Source of the DNA: an uncultured Oscillospiraceae bacterium
Lineage (GTDB): Bacteria; Bacillota; Clostridia; Oscillospirales; Oscillospiraceae
DNA: 13,852 nt
Assembly: GCA_934590355.1 (NCBI GenBank)
Contig: CAKTOX010000035.1
Span: 1 to 13,852, forward strand
Direction: 5' to 3'
The position numbers and the translations under genes were made by a program. Below the pieces are notes generated by a model. That model did no database searches. It was not told the DNA's origin and worked only from the letters and a program-made list of their open reading frames with translations. Positions within the stretch are counted from its first letter, which is position 1, and each line of letters opens with the position of its first letter. Of this stretch, positions 1 to 6,638 are shown in pieces.

Positions 1-37
1 GCAAGAACAATATGAAATTTTGAAATTCGATCCGGCG

Positions 38-62
38 AAAACCCTTATAAATCAAGGGTTTT
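38..62. terminator. Terminator-like hairpin at left edge
   Basis: A 9-bp perfect inverted repeat, AAAACCCTT (38-46) and AAGGGTTTT (54-62), surrounds a 7-nt loop. The A-run on one side and T-run on the other give it the look of a bidirectional intrinsic terminator. It sits 30 nt downstream, on the minus strand, of the tRNA-Ser-like fragment, where a tRNA terminator would be expected. The function is inferred. Confidence 0.45.
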
Positions 63-92
63 CAGCGGAGAAAACGGCCAGAGCCAACGCGC

Positions 93-133
93 ATTTCGAG
101 TCAGGGCCGTTATAACCACTTCGATACCGCTCC
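93..133 (-). pseudogene. 5' fragment of a tRNA-Ser (CGA anticodon)
   Basis: Read on the minus strand, these 41 nt match the first half of a bacterial tRNA-Ser. They give a GGAGCGG acceptor strand, TA, a D-arm with TCG/CGG pairing and an AGTGG loop, anticodon-stem strand CCTGA and anticodon loop CTCGAAA (anticodon CGA). After that the match fails: the 3' anticodon-stem strand should be TCAGG but reads TGCGC, and no variable arm, T-arm (GGTTCGAAT) or matching 3' acceptor follows before the hairpin at 38-62. About 50 nt of a normal tRNA-Ser are missing. It is therefore a remnant, perhaps left by integration or excision of a mobile element, since tRNA genes are frequent attachment sites. The 86-codon minus frame over it (312 to 52) is best explained as a chance frame through this remnant. 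The assignment rests on pattern recognition, not on a covariance search. Confidence 0.5.
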
Positions 134-315
134 GAATATGCGGCGGCGCGCGCTGCTTTTGTTTTTGCGCCCATTTTCGCGGCAAATACTCCGCCGCTGC
201 ACATGAGCCCTATTATTTTACCTAAACTCGGAGCAAAAATCAAGTGTTTTTTCTTCGCGCGGACGATTTCCGAAGCCTTTTGTGCGCTTTGCGGCGGTGG
301 GAGGGCGCTCAACGC

Positions 316-349
316 TTGACTAAATCGGATTTTTGGTGCATTATATAAG
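316..349 (+). promoter_or_regulatory. Probable sigma-A promoter of lspA-rluD
   Basis: TTGACT at 316-321 is a good -35 box. The A+T-rich stretch at 339-349 (CATTATATAAG) supplies a -10: CATTAT at 339-344 gives a 17-nt spacer, and a TG at 337-338 could make it an extended -10. The exact -10 register is ambiguous. The site lies 36-69 nt upstream of the lspA start and faces the right way. Confidence 0.5.
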
Positions 350-384
350 GTGATTTAAAATCTCCGAAAGGACTCGAAGATCAT

Positions 385-1212
385 ATGCTTTTTGCAATAG
401 TCGCCGCGTTGATCCTCATCGCGGATCAGTGGCTCAAATATTGGGTCACAGTCAATATAACGCTCTCGACGGGCTCGCACGAGCTCATTCCGGGCGTGGT
501 GAAGCTCGTGAACATTCACAACTCGGGCGCCGCCTTCGGTCTGCTTGACAACGTTTCGTATGCACGCTGGATCTTCCTTGCGATAACGGCGGTGTTCGTT
601 ATCGTGATCGCACTCCTGCTCGTCAAGCGCGTGTTCGATTCGCCCTTTGCCGTGTGGTGCGAGGTGCTGTTTCTCACGGGCGCGCTCGGCAACTGCATCG
701 ACCGCGTATTCCTCGGCTACGTCGTGGATATGTTCAAGCTCGATTTCGTGAACTTCGCCGTGTTCAACATCGCCGACGCGGTGCTCGTTGTGTCGTGCCT
801 GATGTTCGTTATCTACGTTTTCTTCGGCGCAAGGTCGTATGACGACGAGGCGGAGAAGAAGCCCGCGAAGCAGAAGGCAAGGAAGGCACAGCCCGAGCCC
901 GACGATGCTCCCGCGGACGATTTTGCCGACATTTTCGGCATAAGTACAGCCTCGAGCGAGCAGTCCGAGGCCTCCGGGCGCATCACCGCCGAGCCCGAAA
1001 AAACGCGCAGCGCCGCCGACTCGTTCTGGGACGATTTCGGCCCCGCGACCCGCAGCAACCCCGCACCCATGTCGGTCAAGCCCCGCCCCAAGGCGAAGGC
1101 GGACACCGCAGGCCAAGTCAAGGCAAAGCCCGCGCAGGACGATTATCTCAGCGGCACCGGCCTTGACGAATTCGACGTTTCCTCTATCATTGCGGAGTTT
1201 AAGGATCTTTAA
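385..1212 (+). CDS. lspA: Lipoprotein signal peptidase (signal peptidase II) with long acidic C-terminal tail
   Basis: LspA is the membrane aspartyl protease that cuts the signal peptide from prolipoproteins after lipid is added to the lipobox cysteine. The family signature is complete: IADQWLKYW near residue 12-20, NSGAAFG (46-52), GALGNCIDRV (99-108) with catalytic Asp106, and FNIADAV (127-133) with catalytic Asp131. Hydrophobic segments near 2-19, 61-80, 91-110 and 132-148 fit the four-helix fold. The family is usually about 150-170 residues; this one is 275, because about 125 hydrophilic residues rich in Lys, Ala, Pro, Asp and Glu follow the last helix. That tail carries repeated short acidic-aromatic stretches (DDFADIFG, DSFWDDFG, LDEFDVSSIIAEF). 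ATG at 385 is chosen because it begins the first helix; AAAGGA at 367-372 is a somewhat distant RBS. The stop overlaps the rluD start by one base (TAATG), so the two are probably translationally coupled. Function is secure; the tail's role is unknown. Confidence 0.95.
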   Translation: MLFAIVAALILIADQWLKYWVTVNITLSTGSHELIPGVVKLVNIHNSGAAFGLLDNVSYARWIFLAITAVFVIVIALLLVKRVFDSPFAVWCEVLFLTGALGNCIDRVFLGYVVDMFKLDFVNFAVFNIADAVLVVSCLMFVIYVFFGARSYDDEAEKKPAKQKARKAQPEPDDAPADDFADIFGISTASSEQSEASGRITAEPEKTRSAADSFWDDFGPATRSNPAPMSVKPRPKAKADTAGQVKAKPAQDDYLSGTGLDEFDVSSIIAEFKDL

Positions 1213-2132
1213 TGGACGGTTTTGATGACAACATCATATATCTGACGGCACAGGAGAGCGGCGAGCGTATCGACGCTCTCCTTGCTCAAAATGTGCCCGA
1301 GCTCACACGCAGCGCCTGCGCACGGCTCATAGACTGCGGCGCGGTGACGGTCGGCGCGAAGCCCGTGAAGAAAAACTACCGATGCAGCGCGGGGGACGAG
1401 ATATGCATCGTGCTGCCCGAGCCCGCCGACGGCGAGCTTTTGCCGCAGGATATCCCGCTTGACATCGCCTACGAGGACGACGACCTGCTCGTCGTAAACA
1501 AGGCGCGCGGCATGGTCGTGCACCCCGCACCCGGTCACCCCGACGGCACGCTCGTCAACGCGCTCATGTTCCACTGCGGCGATTCGCTCTCCGGCATAGG
1601 CGGCGAGAAGCGCCCCGGCATCGTGCACCGCATCGACAAGGACACCTCGGGGCTGCTCATCGTTGCCAAGAACGACTTTGCGCACCTTGCACTGTCCGCG
1701 CAGCTGTCCGACCGCAGCCTCTCGCGTGAATACGAGGCCATCGTGCGCGGCGGCTTCCGCGAGGACAGCGGCACGGTAAACGCCCCCATCGGACGCCACC
1801 CGACCGACCGCAAAAAGATGGCGGTCACGCAGAAAAATTCGCGCAGCGCCGTCACGCACTGGGAGGTCATAGAGCGCGGGCGCGGCTACACGCACGTTCG
1901 CTGCCGCCTCGAAACGGGACGCACCCACCAGATCCGTGTGCACATGGCGCACATCGGTCACCCGCTCCTGGGCGACTTCGTCTACGGCGCGCCCGCGCCC
2001 GACAAGGGGCTGACGGGGCAGTGTCTCCACGCACGCAGGCTCAAATTCACCCACCCGCGCAGCGGCGAAAAGATAGTCGTCTCGTCCGAGCTGCCCGAAT
2101 ATTTCACCGACGTTCTCAAGAAGATATTATAA
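1212..2132 (+). CDS. rluD: RluA-family 23S rRNA pseudouridine synthase (RluD-like)
   Basis: The protein isomerises uridine to pseudouridine in large-subunit rRNA. An N-terminal S4 RNA-binding domain covers about residues 15-75 (ERIDALLAQ, SACARLIDCGAVTVGAK). The catalytic domain follows, with IAYEDDDLLVVNKARGMVVH (86-104) and the RluA-family active-site motif HRIDKDTSGLLIVAKN around residue 139-154, catalytic Asp142. The late family motif ETGRTHQIRVHMA lies at 234-246. Length (306) is normal for RluD-type enzymes. The ATG shares its A with the lspA stop codon, and AAGGA at 1201-1205 inside lspA serves as RBS. lspA next to an rluD-type gene is a common Firmicutes arrangement. Which uridines are modified cannot be told from sequence, so the rluD symbol means RluD-like rather than proven specificity. 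A strong terminator follows within 10 nt. Confidence 0.9.
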   Translation: MDGFDDNIIYLTAQESGERIDALLAQNVPELTRSACARLIDCGAVTVGAKPVKKNYRCSAGDEICIVLPEPADGELLPQDIPLDIAYEDDDLLVVNKARGMVVHPAPGHPDGTLVNALMFHCGDSLSGIGGEKRPGIVHRIDKDTSGLLIVAKNDFAHLALSAQLSDRSLSREYEAIVRGGFREDSGTVNAPIGRHPTDRKKMAVTQKNSRSAVTHWEVIERGRGYTHVRCRLETGRTHQIRVHMAHIGHPLLGDFVYGAPAPDKGLTGQCLHARRLKFTHPRSGEKIVVSSELPEYFTDVLKKIL

Positions 2133-2134
2133 CG

Positions 2135-2168
2135 AAAAGCCCCCGAAGTGCAGCACTTCGGGGGTTTT
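2135..2168. terminator. Bidirectional intrinsic terminator between rluD and corA
   Basis: An 11-bp perfect G+C-rich stem, CCCCCGAAGTG (2140-2150) and CACTTCGGGGG (2154-2164), has a CAG loop. AAAA at 2135-2138 and TTTT at 2165-2168 flank it, so it can stop transcription from either side. It lies in the 41-nt gap between two convergent genes, exactly where a shared terminator is expected. Confidence 0.9.
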
Positions 2169-2173
2169 CATGC

Positions 2174-3079
2174 TCATTTTCGGAACTTTTTCTTTATCCA
2201 CAGGATTTCAACGACGACTATGACTATCGCAACGGCGATGACTATGGCGTAGCCGCAGCGCCACGAAAGCTCGGGCATATTTTTAAAGTTCATGCCGTAC
2301 CAGCCCGTGAGCAGCGTAAGCGGCAGAAACAGCGTCGTCACGACTGTCAGCACGCCCATGATGCGGTTTTGCTTCGAATCCTGCTCGGCGCGATACAGCT
2401 CACGAAGCTGCAGGGCGCTTTCGGAAACGAGTGAGGCGTGATCGCCCAGCCGCTCGACTCGGCGCGCGAATTTCTCCCACGCGGCGGTATCGTGAACTAT
2501 CGGGGTGCACAGCTCGTCCGAGAGCCTTTCGCCGATATCCGACAGCTGCCCGTAGTAAGAGCCGAGCTCCGAGAGCTTTTGCCGATGGCGGGTCAGGCGG
2601 CGGAAAAAATCGTCGCTTATGCTGCCGGAGAGCTTGTCCTCCATGTGCTCAAGCTCGGTCTCGATATGCGACATATACGGCACGTCGTTTTCCGTGAGCC
2701 ATTCGAGGATGCCGAGCAGGAGCTGCGAGGGGCGCTCAAGCGCGAACTGGTGCTTCAGGCAGTGGCTCGCCAGCGCCTTGAAGTCGCCGCTGTCCTCTAT
2801 GATATAGAGCGTGCTTTTCGTCAGGCAAAAGCCGAAGCTCAGCTCCGCCGTGCGCTGCGTTTCCTTGCGCGGTATGCGCAGGGTGCCGATGATGCAGTCC
2901 TTGTACAGCTCCGCCTTGCAGTAGCGGATGGAGCCGAGGCTGTGCAGCATCTCCTTATGAAACGAAAACTCGCTCTTTCTCTCGCGGAACTCCGCCGTTG
3001 TCATCGTGACGAAAAACGGCTGCTCACCGGACTTTGCCGGGGACAGCGCTCCCGCCGGGGTCAGGGTATATTCTGTCAT
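2174..3079 (-). CDS. corA: CorA-family divalent cation (Mg2+/Co2+) transporter
   Basis: CorA proteins are homopentameric channels that bring Mg2+ (and Co2+ or Ni2+) through the cytoplasmic membrane. The first 230 or so residues form the cytosolic domain, ending in a long helical stretch (about 130-240, many Glu, Arg and Leu). Two transmembrane helices follow at about 242-260 and 276-294, with the pore-signature YGMNF between them (GMN at about 262-264) and MPEL in the periplasmic-side loop. The protein ends in a basic tail (KKKFRK), as usual. Length about 301 fits the family. A GTG nine bases upstream (3086-3088) is in frame, but it falls on the GGGAAG Shine-Dalgarno-like sequence; the ATG at 3077-3079 sits 8 nt after it and is preferred. 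It is the last gene of the trmN6-rsmI-corA run, 36 nt after rsmI, and ends at the shared terminator. Ion specificity cannot be read from sequence alone. Confidence 0.88.
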   Translation of the reverse strand: MTEYTLTPAGALSPAKSGEQPFFVTMTTAEFRERKSEFSFHKEMLHSLGSIRYCKAELYKDCIIGTLRIPRKETQRTAELSFGFCLTKSTLYIIEDSGDFKALASHCLKHQFALERPSQLLLGILEWLTENDVPYMSHIETELEHMEDKLSGSISDDFFRRLTRHRQKLSELGSYYGQLSDIGERLSDELCTPIVHDTAAWEKFARRVERLGDHASLVSESALQLRELYRAEQDSKQNRIMGVLTVVTTLFLPLTLLTGWYGMNFKNMPELSWRCGYAIVIAVAIVIVVVEILWIKKKFRK

Positions 3080-3115
3080 GCCGTTCACTTCCCAGATTTA
3101 ATTTCGGATATCACC

Positions 3116-3937
3116 TCACAGCGACATCGAGTACAGCTCGTTTGCGGAAAAGCCTGTGTCGGCGGAGGCCTTTTTGCACGCGGCCTTGCGGGAAAGCCCC
3201 TCGCCGCGGTATTTTTCGACAAGCGCAAGCGCGTCCTGCGCCGTGAATTCCGCCTCGCGCTCGGGCGCGCCCTCGATGACGAGGACGAATTCTCCCTTGG
3301 GCGGCGTGGCGGTGAAGTGCTCAACGGCGCCGCCGAGCGTGGTGCGCAGGGTCTGCTCGTGTATTTTCGTCAGCTCCCTGCACAGCGTGATGCGCCTGTC
3401 CGCGCCGAAGGTGCTTTTCATGTCCTCAAGCGTGCGCAGCAGCTTATGCGGCGCCTCGTAGAACACCATCGTGCGCCTTTCGCCGGCAAGGCTCTCAAGA
3501 TGCTCGCGGCGGCTTTTGTTCGCGGTCGAAAGAAAGCCCTCAAAGCAGAACCTGCCCGACGGCAGCGCCGAGAGCGCGACCGCCGAAACGAGCGCCGCGG
3601 GGCCGGGCACGACGAGCACCTCAACGCCCGCCTGAGCGCACAGCCCGACCAGCTCTTCGCCGGGGTCGGATATCGCGGGCATTCCCGCATCGGTCACGAG
3701 CGCGCAGCTCTCACCCGCCAGAATGCGATCGAGTATCTTCGCGCCGGAGGCATATTTATTATGCTCGTAATAGCTCACGAGCGGCTTTTTTATCTCAAAA
3801 TGATTCAGCAGCTTCATCGTCACGCGCGTGTCCTCGGCGGCGATGAAATCCACGCTGCGCAGCGCCTCCAGAGCGCGCGGTGAAAAGTCGCCGAGGTTGC
3901 CGATGGGCGTGCCGACGAGGTGGAGTTTTCCGCTCAT
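3116..3937 (-). CDS. rsmI: 16S rRNA (cytidine-1402 2'-O)-methyltransferase RsmI
   Basis: RsmI methylates the ribose of C1402 at the decoding centre of 16S rRNA using SAM. The tetrapyrrole-methylase-like fold is recognisable from its ordered motifs: LVGTPIGNLGD (residues 7-17), AAEDTR (33-38), LVTDAGMPAISDPGEE (80-95) and VVPGPAALVSA (108-118), followed by FCFEGFL and the GERRTMVFYEAPHKL segment. A short C-terminal helical domain (LSRKAACKKASADTGFSANELY) is also typical. Length 273 is normal. The ATG overlaps the trmN6 stop codon (ATGA at 3934-3937), indicating translational coupling. In Bacillus subtilis and many other Firmicutes trmN6 and rsmI are separated by a small GIY-YIG gene (yazA); here they overlap directly, so that gene is absent from this position. 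Confidence 0.95.
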   Translation of the reverse strand: MSGKLHLVGTPIGNLGDFSPRALEALRSVDFIAAEDTRVTMKLLNHFEIKKPLVSYYEHNKYASGAKILDRILAGESCALVTDAGMPAISDPGEELVGLCAQAGVEVLVVPGPAALVSAVALSALPSGRFCFEGFLSTANKSRREHLESLAGERRTMVFYEAPHKLLRTLEDMKSTFGADRRITLCRELTKIHEQTLRTTLGGAVEHFTATPPKGEFVLVIEGAPEREAEFTAQDALALVEKYRGEGLSRKAACKKASADTGFSANELYSMSL

Positions 3938-4686
3938 TTTTCGTTCTCCCTGTGGTAAATTCGTTTTATCTCGCCGCTCTCGCCGCCGTCGGGGGCGGTC
4001 ATGACAAGCGGCGGCATTATCTCAAGCCCCGCAGCCGCACCGCGCCGCGCCTCCATCAGGATAAGCGACGGAGCCTTCTCCTGCGAGTGCGAGACCGTGC
4101 GCAGGCGCTTGAGCTCAAAGCCCGTTTCGCGCAGCAGGCACACCGCGTCGGCAAGCCGCTCGGCGCGATGGACAAGGCAAAACGCACCGCCCGTGCGGCA
4201 CAGATACGACGCCGCGCGGCAAATGTCCTCAAGCGTGCACAGCACCTCGCCGCGCGCCGCTGCTCGGGCGCTGTCGGGGCTGAGCCTCCCGCTGCCCGCG
4301 GCAAAATACGGCGGGTTGGACACGACGAGGTCAAACTCCCCGCTTTTAAACAGCTCGCGGCTGCGGCGAATATCGCCCAAAACGATGTCCGAGCGGCCGT
4401 CCAGCGCGTTTTCCTTCATGTTTTTTTGCGCGATGAGCACCGCGTCGGGGTTAATTTCAAGCCCCGTCATGTGCAGACGCGGCGCGCGCGTACACAGCAG
4501 CAGCGGCAATATCCCGCTCCCGCAGCCCAAATCTATCCCGCGCGTGCGCGAGCCCGTATTTACAAAATCAGCAAGCAGCACCGAGTCCGTGCCCAGTCGG
4601 AAATGCTCCGACTGCTCAAAGCTCGGCCCGCCCTCCCATAATTTTTTCATTCTTTTAATAGCGCTTTGGCGCTCCTGCGAGTACAT
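3934..4686 (-). CDS. trmN6: TrmN6-like tRNA1(Val) adenine-37 N6-methyltransferase
   Basis: This is a SAM-dependent methyltransferase of the COG4123 group (YfiC/TrmN6, YabB in Bacillus), which in E. coli makes m6A37 in tRNA1(Val). FRLGTDSVLLADFV (29-42) is the family's opening motif; DLGCGSGILPLLL (52-64) is the SAM-binding motif I; GLEINPDAV (75-83) is motif II; and SNPPY (123-127) is the N6-adenine methyltransferase catalytic motif. Length 250 is typical. The start is uncertain: ATG at 4684-4686 lacks a clear RBS, and Met13 (ATG at 4648-4650) would still retain the whole domain. The cause may be that repeat array A begins about 12 nt upstream and seems to have replaced any native leader. The neighbour rsmI overlaps by 4 nt. 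tRNA substrate specificity is transferred from family knowledge. Confidence 0.85.
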   Translation of the reverse strand: MYSQERQSAIKRMKKLWEGGPSFEQSEHFRLGTDSVLLADFVNTGSRTRGIDLGCGSGILPLLLCTRAPRLHMTGLEINPDAVLIAQKNMKENALDGRSDIVLGDIRRSRELFKSGEFDLVVSNPPYFAAGSGRLSPDSARAAARGEVLCTLEDICRAASYLCRTGGAFCLVHRAERLADAVCLLRETGFELKRLRTVSHSQEKAPSLILMEARRGAAAGLEIMPPLVMTAPDGGESGEIKRIYHRENEK

Positions 4687-4798
4687 TTTTGCGTGGACAC
4701 GGCTCGCTCGCCGCGAGGGGCAGTTCGCCTTGACGCTCCTACCGATACCACTATTGCGGTTGCTCGGTAACGACTATTCCGAGGAAACCATCACAAGC

Positions 4799-4817
4799 GG
4801 GCGACCAATGGTCGCCC
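4799..4817. repeat. Near-palindromic module M2, copy A
   Basis: GGGCGACCA (4799-4807) and TGGTCGCCC (4809-4817) form a 9-bp perfect inverted repeat with one central base. The flanks (ACCATCACAAGC before, CTACATTCTCGTCGGAAGTG after) are identical to those of the copy at 9791-9809. A related, imperfect palindrome lies at 4853-4871 (one G-U pair). Confidence 0.85.
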
Positions 4818-4934
4818 CTACATTCTCGTCGGAAGTGCAAGCTATGCCGTAGGGGTGAGCATTGCTCGCCCGCATGGTCGGAAATATCGGCTATTTGAAA
4901 TGCCGAAAAGACAAGACAGCGTAATTGCCATGGC

Positions 4935-5071
4935 ATTGCCTTCCCCTTGAGGGGAAGGTGGGTCGGAGCGTAGCGGAGAGCCGGATGAGGTGTTTATATT
5001 CCTTACAAAAAGGCTTTAATTCACCTCATCAGTCACCTTCGGTGACAGCTTCCCCTCAAGGGGAAGCCAAG
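4935..5071. mobile_element. MITE-like non-coding element (module M3), copy A
   Basis: The left end, TTGCCTTCCCCTTGAGGGG (4937 onward), and the reversed right end, TTGGCTTCCCCTTGAGGGG (from 5071 back), are terminal inverted repeats of about 23 bp with two mismatches. Each end is itself a hairpin: CCTTCCCC/GGGGAAGG (4939-4958) and GCTTCCCC/GGGGAAGC (5048-5067). Inside, GATGAGGTG (4984-4992) pairs with CACCTCATC (5022-5030), and GTCACC/GGTGAC forms a small hairpin (5032-5046). The whole folds as one long imperfect hairpin and has no ORF. Such non-autonomous repeats are, from memory, common in gut Clostridia; no transposase is encoded here. Confidence 0.65.
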
Positions 5072-5385
5072 CTACTCGCCGTGGCGGGCAATGCGCCACG
5101 AACAATGGCTCAAGATTAAGCTGCGGCGGCACGGTAACGGACTGCGGTGGTTTCGTCGGTACTTTCGTAACCGAGCCACCGCAATAGTGGTATCGGTAGG
5201 CGCGTCAAGGCGCATTGGCTCAACGCCAGTTGCCCTTTACGCAAGGGAACCAAAACTGCCGCACCCCGTTGGTGCGAGGCAGTTACGGTTTCCTCCGCAC
5301 TCTCGTTACCGGGCTACCGCAAAAACCGTATCGGTACTATCTCAAGGCGCTATTGCCTCAACGGCAGTTGCCCCCATGGCAACGG

Positions 5386-6633
5386 TTAGTTGAGGAAGTC
5401 GCGGAGCTTCTTGCTGCGGCTGGGGTGGCGCAGCTTACGAAGCGCCTTCGCCTCGATCTGACGGATACGCTCACGGGTGACGTTAAACTCCTTGCCGACC
5501 TCCTCGAGGGTGCGGGTGCGTCCGTCGACTATGCCGAAGCGCAGCTCAAGCACCTTCTTCTCGCGCGGGGTGAGCGTGTCAAGCACCTCCATGAGCTGCT
5601 CCTTGAGCAGGGAGAAGCTTGCCGCCTCGCTCGGCTCGGACGCGTCCTCATCGGGGATAAAGTCGCCCAGATGGCTGTCCTCCTCCTCGCCGATAGGCGT
5701 TTCGAGGGAGACCGGCTCCTGCGCTATCTTGAGTATCTCGCGCACCTTGTCCACGGGCATACCCATCTCCGCGGCTATCTCCTCGGCGCTGGGGTCGTGG
5801 CCGAGCTCCTGAAGGAGCTGACGCGAAACGCGAATGACCTTGTTTATCGTCTCGACCATGTGTACGGGAATTCTGATGGTGCGTGCCTGGTCGGCAATGG
5901 CGCGGGTGATGGCCTGGCGTATCCACCACGTCGCATAGGTCGAGAACTTGTATCCTTTAGTGTAGTCGAACTTCTCAACGGCCTTAATAAGACCGAGATT
6001 GCCCTCCTGAATGAGGTCGAGGAACAGCATGCCGCGGCCGACATAGCGCTTTGCTATAGACACAACCAGGCGCAGGTTTGCCTCGGTCATGCGGCGCTTT
6101 GCCTCCTCGTCGCCCTCGCTCATTTTGATGGCAAGCTCGACCTCCTCCTCTGCCGTGAGCAGGGGCACCTTGCCTATCTCCTTGAGGAACATACGCACGG
6201 GGTCGTCGGTGCTGTAGCTGTCATCGACCTTGACCTCGGCTATCTCCTCCTCGGTGACCTCCTCGATCTCGTTGAGCTCCTCGATCTCCGGAATGTCGAT
6301 ATCCTCAAGGATCGCAGCATCCTCGGCGCTGATGTCAACGTCGATGTTGTTCGCCTCGAGCATATCGTACAGCTTCGTTATCGTCTCCGCGTCCACGCCC
6401 TTTTCTTCAAGCGCGGCTATTTCGCGGGTGGTGGTCTTGCCGCTCTTCTTGGCCTTCTCGACCAGCTCGTTTATGAGCTCGTCCGGAGTCTTTTCCTCCG
6501 CCGCGGGCGCCTCCGCAGTCTCCGCTTTCTTGCGGCGCGCGGGCTTTTTCGGCTCGGGAGAAGCCGCGGCAAGCAGCTCGTCGGCAGCCGTCTTCAGTTC
6601 CGTTTCGCTCATGTTCTCGAGATTCTTTTCCAT
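5386..6633 (-). CDS. rpoD: Primary RNA polymerase sigma factor SigA/RpoD
   Basis: This is the housekeeping sigma factor that recognises -35/-10 promoters. The N-terminus (1-50) is low complexity (Ala, Lys, Pro, Glu); a region 1.1-like segment (about 50-100, TPDELINELVEKAKKSGKTT) is followed by a very acidic linker (105-138). Region 1.2 starts at DDPVRMFLKEIGKVPLL (143-159). Region 2 covers EANLRLVVSIAKRYVGRG (184-201), FLDLIQEGNLGLIKAVEKFD and the -10-binding segment YKFSTYATWWIRQAITRAI (228-246). Region 3 runs to about 320. Region 4.2 has the -35 helix-turn-helix VGKEFNVTRERIRQIEAKAL (379-398). Length 415 is normal for clostridial SigA. The ATG lies 5 nt after the dnaG stop, with GAGGGG at the end of dnaG as RBS. 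dgt, dnaG and rpoD together form the clostridial version of the macromolecular-synthesis operon. Repeat array A adjoins its stop codon. Confidence 0.97.
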   Translation of the reverse strand: MEKNLENMSETELKTAADELLAAASPEPKKPARRKKAETAEAPAAEEKTPDELINELVEKAKKSGKTTTREIAALEEKGVDAETITKLYDMLEANNIDVDISAEDAAILEDIDIPEIEELNEIEEVTEEEIAEVKVDDSYSTDDPVRMFLKEIGKVPLLTAEEEVELAIKMSEGDEEAKRRMTEANLRLVVSIAKRYVGRGMLFLDLIQEGNLGLIKAVEKFDYTKGYKFSTYATWWIRQAITRAIADQARTIRIPVHMVETINKVIRVSRQLLQELGHDPSAEEIAAEMGMPVDKVREILKIAQEPVSLETPIGEEEDSHLGDFIPDEDASEPSEAASFSLLKEQLMEVLDTLTPREKKVLELRFGIVDGRTRTLEEVGKEFNVTRERIRQIEAKALRKLRHPSRSKKLRDFLN

Positions 6634-6638
6634 ATCGT

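Larger units (their letters stand above)
4690..5385. repeat. Composite intergenic repeat array A (no gene)
   Basis: This 700-bp gap between rpoD and trmN6 is almost wholly repeat. In order: a left arm (4699-4789), a 19-bp near-palindrome (4799-4817) and a partial second one (4853-4871), a spacer, a MITE-like element (4935-5071), a spacer with a GTGGCG/CGCCAC hairpin (5081-5099), a right arm (5149-5234), a remnant of a second MITE-like end (about 5228-5252), a hairpin (5254-5284) and a second right arm (5287-5375). The left arm is the reverse complement of the first right arm over about 70 bp; CCTACCGATACCACTATTGC (4738-4757) and the matching strand in 5180-5202 are identical once reversed. 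The array touches the rpoD stop codon and begins just before the trmN6 start. On the minus strand the 5254-5284 hairpin is followed by TTTT and could act as a weak terminator for rpoD. No ORF with coding character lies here. Confidence 0.85.

Noticed and set aside
52..312. 86-codon minus-strand open frame left of lspA
   Set aside because: Its C-terminal third is simply the tRNA-Ser-like fragment and hairpin read as protein; no RBS or family resemblance was seen.
2438..3883. 481-codon plus-strand open frame
   Set aside because: It lies opposite corA and rsmI, both with full family motifs; the frame is Arg/Ala-rich, typical of an antisense shadow in G+C-rich DNA.
4690..5385. CRISPR array as an explanation of the repeats
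   Set aside because: Units are long, inverted and nested, with no regular spacing, no short direct repeats and no cas genes.
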